NCBI GenBank assembly: GCA_964247055.1
Contig: OZ176057.1
Span: 5,828,001-5,892,000, forward strand
DNA from: Paragordius varius
Lineage: Eukaryota; Nematomorpha
DNA length: 64,000 nt
Direction: 5' to 3'
Shown here: in pieces, positions 59,771-64,000 of the stretch
How the letters are laid out: each line of letters opens with the position of its first letter
Numbering within the stretch: position 1 is the stretch's first letter
Translations under genes and position numbers: made by a program
The notes under the pieces: model-generated
Seen by the model: the letters and a program-made list of their open reading frames with translations, nothing else
The model's database searches: none
What the model was told of the DNA's origin: nothing

Positions 59771-61050
59771 AAATATTTATAATTTACATATTTTTTTTAC
59801 ATTTTATAATTTAAAATTTTTTACATATTTTTATTTTTAAAAATATTCAGATTTTTTACTTTTTTTACATTTTATTTTATATAATATATATTATATTTTA
59901 AAACCTTCTGAAATTTAATATTCATATTTTCATTTTATTTAATTTCAAAATTTTTTTTTTTTAAATTTATATTTTTATGAAAAATTTTTCATATTTAATT
60001 TATTTAAAATTTTGAAATTTTTTTAAAAAAAAATTAATTAACCTAGATGTGTGGATTGGTCTTTCAGGGTGCCTTAAAGAATTTGATAAATTTTTTTACT
60101 CATTTTTATATAATTTAAAAATCATTTTTTTATTTTATATGTTATAATATAAAATAAATTATTTATACTTATTTATAAAAAAATTATTCATATAATTTAT
60201 ATTATTTTTTATAATTTAAAAATATTCAGATTTTTTACTTTTTTTAACATTATATATTATATTTTGAAACCTTCTTAAATTTAATATTCATATTTTATTT
60301 TATTAATAAAAAAAATATTTTTTTACATTTATATATAAAAAAATTATTTATATTTTACATTTTTTAAATTTTATTTATTTTATAAAAAAAAATATTTTTT
60401 TTTTAAAAAAATTAATTCAGATGTGTGGATTGGTCTTTCAGGGTGCATTCAAGAATTCGAATATTTTTTTTACTCATTTTTATATTATTTCAAAATTTTC
60501 TATATTATTTAAATTTTTTTTTATAATTTAAATGATTAAAATTTAATTTTTTTATATTTTTATTAAAAAATTATCCATATTTTACAAAAATATTAACTTG
60601 GCGGCCTGTGCATTCAAGAATTCAAATACTTTTTTTTTACTCAATTTTATAATTTCAAAATATTTTTTATATTTTATATATTATATATATATAAAAAAAA
60701 TTATTTAAATTTTACATTTTTTATAATTAAAAATATTCACTATTTTAATACTTAAATTATATATTTTTATTGTTAAAAATATTAAGATTTTTTACTACAT
60801 TTTATTTTAAATTTTTTATATTGAAATTTTTATAAAAAAAATTTAATTCATATTTTAAATTTTTTTTATAATTTAAAAATATTTTTTTTATAAAAAAAAT
60901 TAAAAATTAACCCAGACGTGTGGATTGGTCTTTCAGGGTGCATTCAAGAATTTGATAAATTAGCTCAAACATTTGCACTTGAAACAAGTGTGGAAAAACG
61001 GAAAGAAATTATTACATTAGCTCAGAACAGAAAATCTAAATTTCAAAATG
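50802..61050 (+). CDS. ERP29: ERp29, ER-resident thioredoxin-fold chaperone (3' end beyond window)
   Basis: ERp29 (Windbeutel in flies) is a redox-inactive PDI relative that helps secretory proteins fold. Exons: 50802-50897, 51858-51996, 54187-54321, 60916-61050. Exon 1: signal peptide MLFYIVILQVVLVKIYSA, then SLDELTFEK (phase-0 donor GTTAGT). Exon 2: VLLKFPNALVKFDTAYPYGE and KEDEF, closely matching the vertebrate VLVKFDTQYPYGEKQDEF, then LIVAHVGIT. Exon 3: NKYKISKDDFPTYILFKD to FILKHI. Exon 4: VWIGLSGCIQEFDKLAQTF, matching VYLGMPGCLPVYDALAGEF at the start of the all-helical C-terminal domain, ending CAAAAT G|GTAGAT in phase 1. No CXXC motif, as expected. About nine residues (YGDKLN region) expected between exons 2 and 3 are missing; see 53949. 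The rest of the helical domain and any KEEL-type retention signal must lie past 61050, probably past the window. Confidence 0.85.
51480..51870. repeat. Tandem duplication including a splice acceptor
   Basis: About 190-bp unit twice: TTATTGCAAT-GTTTGTA, TTGATTGTTTCGATT, TAAAATAAGTCATACATATT, TACATTAACGTTTTA, AAGAAATATTTTT, CTCA-ACAC-TAG|GTTTTAC. The second copy ends in the ERp29 exon 2 acceptor; the first has a decoy copy (ACACTAG|GTTTTAC) at about 51660. Confidence 0.75.
52102..52670 (+). mobile_element. M3 inverted-repeat element, copy 3
   Basis: TTGACACTTCGATTAAAATT left; ...CCAAGTGTTAA right. In ERp29 intron 2. Confidence 0.75.
52871..53045. mobile_element. M8 Tc1/mariner-like MITE
   Basis: TA-CAGTAGCGTATGGCATAA ... 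TTATGCCATACGCTACTG-TA: terminal inverted repeats of about 22 bp with TA target, then further complementary blocks (TTAGTCC, AAAAAAACAAG). About 171 bp, no coding. Single copy here. Confidence 0.8.
53622..53913. mobile_element. M2 MITE
   Basis: TACCATTTACAATTCAAATT to GTAAATGGTATA; left arm four iterons, right one. Confidence 0.8.
53949..53984 (+). pseudogene. Candidate missing ERp29 exon, frame broken
   Basis: AAAAG|ACAAATATGGGTGAAAAATT... would read D-K-Y-G then hit TGA; one G fewer would continue E-K-L, like the DYGDKLN segment absent from the spliced product. It is phase-matched on the left. It may be chance, a sequencing indel or a decayed exon. Confidence 0.25.
54330..57610. repeat. Tandem array with copies of the ERp29 exon 3 donor
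   Basis: About 20 degenerate units of roughly 135-205 bp: GTTTTAGTTTTAAAACTAAT (self-complementary), CTAAATTTATATTTATTTTGG, ATTTTTGAAATTTTAGATAA, TAAATCCTTTGAATATATTC, then either TTAAGTCGCCAATAGAGGCT or CCTGAAACATATAAGTAA, then TTATTTTAATAAAATTTCAC. The second version copies the exon 3/intron junction (CTTGAAACATATA-A|GTAAG). Junction copies occur near 54519, 54717, 54965, 55192, 55947, 56138 and 56715. Confidence 0.8.
57778..57800. repeat. (AT)n microsatellite between arrays
   Basis: AT tract separating the donor array from the acceptor array. Confidence 0.8.
58150..60915. repeat. Tandem array with copies of the ERp29 exon 4 acceptor and exon start
   Basis: About seven units of roughly 375-555 bp (one of about 180), almost wholly A/T except one motif per unit: TTAACCCAG|ATGTGTGGATT, GGTCTTTCAGGGTGCATTCA, AGAATT. 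That is the true exon 4 acceptor and its first 37-45 bases. Exon-start copies begin at about 58302, 58689, 59095, 59648, 60047, 60421 and (damaged) 60600; the functional one is 60916. After AGAATT each copy diverges into AT-rich DNA and lacks a donor. The 60047 copy stays exon-like longest (AGAATTTGATAAA). Confidence 0.85.
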
Positions 61051-61064
61051 GTAGATTTTATTTC

Positions 61065-62150
61065 TAAAAAAATAAAATTATACGGACAAAACGATGATAA
61101 AAATATAAAGACAAATATCTTTTTTTGGTGTTTCTTAAAGTCTAACCTTTTGTTTAAAAATTTAATTTTTCCTTTGAACTGGTCAAATTCGCCCTTCAAT
61201 AATTCAAATTTACCCTTGAACAATTTAAATTTATTCTTAAACAATCTAAATTCACCCTTTAATAATTCAAATTTACCCTTGAACTATTCAAATTTACCCT
61301 TGGAAAATTCAAATTCACCCTTGAACATTTGAACAATTCAAATTCATTCTTAAACAATTCAAATTCACCCTTGATTTCAAATTCACCCTTGAACAATTTA
61401 AATTTACCCTTGAACAATTTATAACCCTTAAACTATTGATCACCCTTGAACAATTCAAATTCACCCTTGAACAATTCAAATCGCCCTTGAACAATTTAAA
61501 TTTACCCTTAAACAAATTAAATTCGCCTTTGAAAAATTTAAATTTATTCTTAAACAATTCAAATTCACCCTTAAACAATTTAATTTACCCTTGAACAATT
61601 CAAATTCACCCCCTTGAACAATTCAAATTCACCCTTGAATAATTCAAATTTACCCTTGAAAGGTTTAAATTCACCCTAAAATAAATTATGTGAGCTAATA
61701 TAACTCATTGATGATATAAATTATATTTTTATGGCATAGTTTATTATTTGTTTCAGTATTATATTAATATTAAACATTTTATTTTTTAAAAATATAAAAA
61801 TATAGGTATATTTTAAGATTAAAAAACACATAATTTATTTTTAGGGTGAATTTGAATCGTTCAAGGATGAATTTGAATTGTTTAAGGGTAAATTTATAAA
61901 TGATATATATATATATATATATATATATTATTTAAATTAAAATTGTTTTAAAATGTATAATTGATTGAATTATCTATACATTTCTCTACTTTGGAATTTC
62001 AAATAATAAGTAAGTTTTATGATTTAAATAAATCCCTAGAATTTGAAAAATAATATATGGGGTTGGTTGTCTTTTTTATAAAAAATATATTTGTCTTTAT
62101 AATTTTACGTCGTTTTGTCTGTAGTTAGTATAATTTTAATTTTTACTGTA
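61065..62150. mobile_element. M1 MITE split by a giant M2
   Basis: The M1 left half (AAAATTATACGGACAAAACG...) begins 14 bp after the ERp29 exon 4 donor; its right half is about 61930-62150, ending TTTTTACTGTA. Confidence 0.7.
61165..61908. mobile_element. M2 MITE with hugely expanded left arm
   Basis: About 24 iterons (AACAATTCAAATTCACCCTT and variants) fill 61165-61680, against only two at the right (61842-61890). Long frames on both strands here (SNSPFNNSNLPLNN, FKGEFELFK) are iteron translations with a 7-residue period and not genes. Confidence 0.8.
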
Positions 62151-62927
62151 AATATTTTAAGATAAAAACTAGGCATAAAAATTTGATTTACAAAAAAAAG
62201 TTTTTAGAAATAATTATTTTTTTCAGCTATATTTTTAGGGTAAAAAATTTATAAAATTAAATTGGATATATTTTATGTGGAGATTACTGGAAAAATCTTA
62301 TAAAATTGTCCTTTAAAAGCTTTTAAATTTATTTAAAACGCATTTTTTGCAAAAATTATTTATAATTATGATTAAAATTTAATGAAAATATGTTTTTTTG
62401 CTTAAATTTACTTAATTATATATATATATATATATATATTTAATGTCACCTAAAAACAATAAAATATTTCAAAACTATAAATAAAAAAATATGGTATATG
62501 GAATATGTCCTCAATATAAAAGTTTTATATATATATAAAAATTTTCCTTAAAGATATCAATTTACCTGTTTTTGACATAATTTTTTTTATAAAAAATATT
62601 ATTATTAATTTATTGTTAAATTTTCAAAAATATTTAAAAATAAATATTTATTTATACCGTGATGGAAAAATATTTTTTTCATGTTAAATTATGCGTAAAA
62701 TTCAAAAGCAAACAAAAAAATATTTAAAATATATAATTTACATAATTTTGTAATAATAAATACTTTTAAAATAATTTTTTATGCAATTAATGTGTTTAAT
62801 ATTCCAAAAAAATATATTTTTTATACACCTAATTAAATTTAATCAATATTGATTTATCTTTTAAGTAAAATTTTAGATAAAAAACTAAAAACTGTATAGC
62901 TTTAAGAAAAATATATAAAAATCTCTG
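62151..62927. other. AT-rich, no gene seen
   Basis: No further ERp29 exon could be recognised; AT tract at about 62417-62440. Confidence 0.45.
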
Positions 62928-63237
62928 ATAAAAAATAAAATTATAGAGGGACAAAACGTATGAAAATATAAAGACAAATTTTCTTTTCAAAAGACAACCC
63001 CATAATTTTTTAAACCTTAATATTTCCTATAATAATCAGTTAATTACAATTAAAAAGTATATATATAATTATGTTTTTAATTTACATCTCTATTTTATAC
63101 TTTGAAGTTTAAAACAATAAGTTATATTAAGAAAAAATCAAAATTTACCTAGTATGGGGTTTGTTTTTTTCAAAAAAAAATTTTGTCTTTATATTTTTAA
63201 GTTTTGTCCATAGTATAATTTCAATATTTTATTGTAA
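62928..63237. mobile_element. M1 MITE
   Basis: Left outer end lost (AAAATTATAGAGGGACAAAA); right AATTTCAATATTTTATTGTA. Confidence 0.65.
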
Positions 63238-63448
63238 TTAATTAGATTTCAAACATAAAACTTGTTAAAGCAAAACACAATGCAACAATTTTTTGTAGTT
63301 CATTGTGAATTAGATTGACTTATGTCTTAGAAAATAAAAAATAAGTTTTAATTTAATTTTAAGATTTTCTCTTGAGGATATTTTTGGAAACTATGGATTT
63401 CAAAATTTTTCGCGGGATGTATTAAATAAACGGCAGACTCTTCTAAAA

Positions 63449-64000
63449 TGTAAAGTCAAAATTGAAATTATAACGGAACGTTGAAATATAAAGACAAAAT
63501 TTTTTTTCAAAAGACAACCCCATACTTTTTTAAGCTTCATTTTTGTAAATATATCATTGTTTCGAATTACATATTATAGATTTGATATTTATATTGGTGA
63601 CACAATTAATTGAATATTTTAAAAAATTATATAATTAAATAGTTTATAGAGCCAAAATTAAGATTTTTACAAAAGTATGGTTGGTTGTCTTTTTAGGAAT
63701 AAATATTTGTCTTTTTATTTTTTCGTTTTGTCCGAATAATTTTAGTTTTTACTGTAAAATGGTTACATAATCAAATTATATATTTTTAATTAGATGTTTA
63801 TAAAGCCAATATTAAGATTTTATAAAGTATGGGGGTTGTCTTTTGAAAAAAATATTTGTCTTTATATTTTTACGTTTTGTCCATAGTATAATTTTAATTT
63901 TTTTTCAATTTTTACTGTAAAATTAACACAATAAATCAAATTATATATTTTTAATATATAATTATATGAGAAAAATTAAGATTTTTTTTACAAAAGTAAG
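63449..64000. mobile_element. M1 MITE with tandem right-half duplications
   Basis: M1 at 63449-63756; its right half (AATCAAATTATATATTTTTAAT ... TTTTTACTGTAAAAT) is repeated at about 63765-63920 and begins again to the window end. Confidence 0.65.

Noticed and set aside
61017..61578. Open frames of 75-94 codons on both strands with period-7 peptides (NNSNLPL, FKGEFELFK)
   Set aside because: They are translations of the M2 iteron array in a nested transposon; both strands are open for the same reason and there are no gene signals.

Overview
The window is nuclear DNA from an animal with an extremely AT-rich genome (roughly four fifths A+T by eye). Genes are broken into short GT...AG exons scattered among thousands of bases of small inverted-repeat transposons. 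Long open frames are therefore almost absent, and I rebuilt the genes by joining splice sites, reading frames and family motifs by hand. Animal origin follows from TMEM11 (a mitochondrial protein of animals), KRTCAP2/KCP2 (an oligosaccharyltransferase subunit), ERp29 and antistasin-type inhibitors. Introns of only 33 and 34 nt, and a secreted-protein gene built from symmetric micro-exons, recall flatworm (schistosome-type) micro-exon genes; hemipteran bicycle-type effector genes are the main alternative. I do not place the species.

Layout. (1) 3260-8133, minus: two-exon gene for a small secreted proline-rich peptide. (2) 11447-12986 and 16228-18003, plus: tandem paralogous single-domain antistasin-like secreted inhibitors with matching promoters, introns and 3' ends. 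(3) 19435-21413, plus: KRTCAP2 in four exons, two of its introns being 33 and 34 nt. (4) 27171-38805, minus: a putative micro-exon gene, with a signal peptide followed by at least thirteen further exons. All exons are joined in phase 1, several are exactly 36 bp and one is 21 bp. (5) 47014-50747, minus: a long, divergent TMEM11. (6) 50802-61050 and probably beyond the window, plus: ERp29, head-to-head with TMEM11 with only 54 bp between the start codons. The 6.6-kb last visible ERp29 intron consists mostly of two tandem arrays, one carrying copies of its own 5' splice junction and the other carrying copies of its own 3' splice junction plus the start of the next exon.

Repeats fill the rest. 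M1 (TA-CAGTAAAAATTGAAATTATA..., about 270-340 bp, near-palindromic, TA target, Tc1/mariner-like) and M2 (TA-TACCATTTACAGTTCAAATTC..., with variable numbers of a 20-21-bp iteron inside its terminal repeats) each occur more than twenty times, often nested. Less frequent families are M3 (TTAACACTT ends, about 580 bp), M4 (about 190-bp palindrome), M5 (an M2-like element with a different iteron), M6, M7, M8 and hAT-like relics. No rRNA, CRISPR or convincing tRNA was seen. All exon models are manual; RNA data would settle them.
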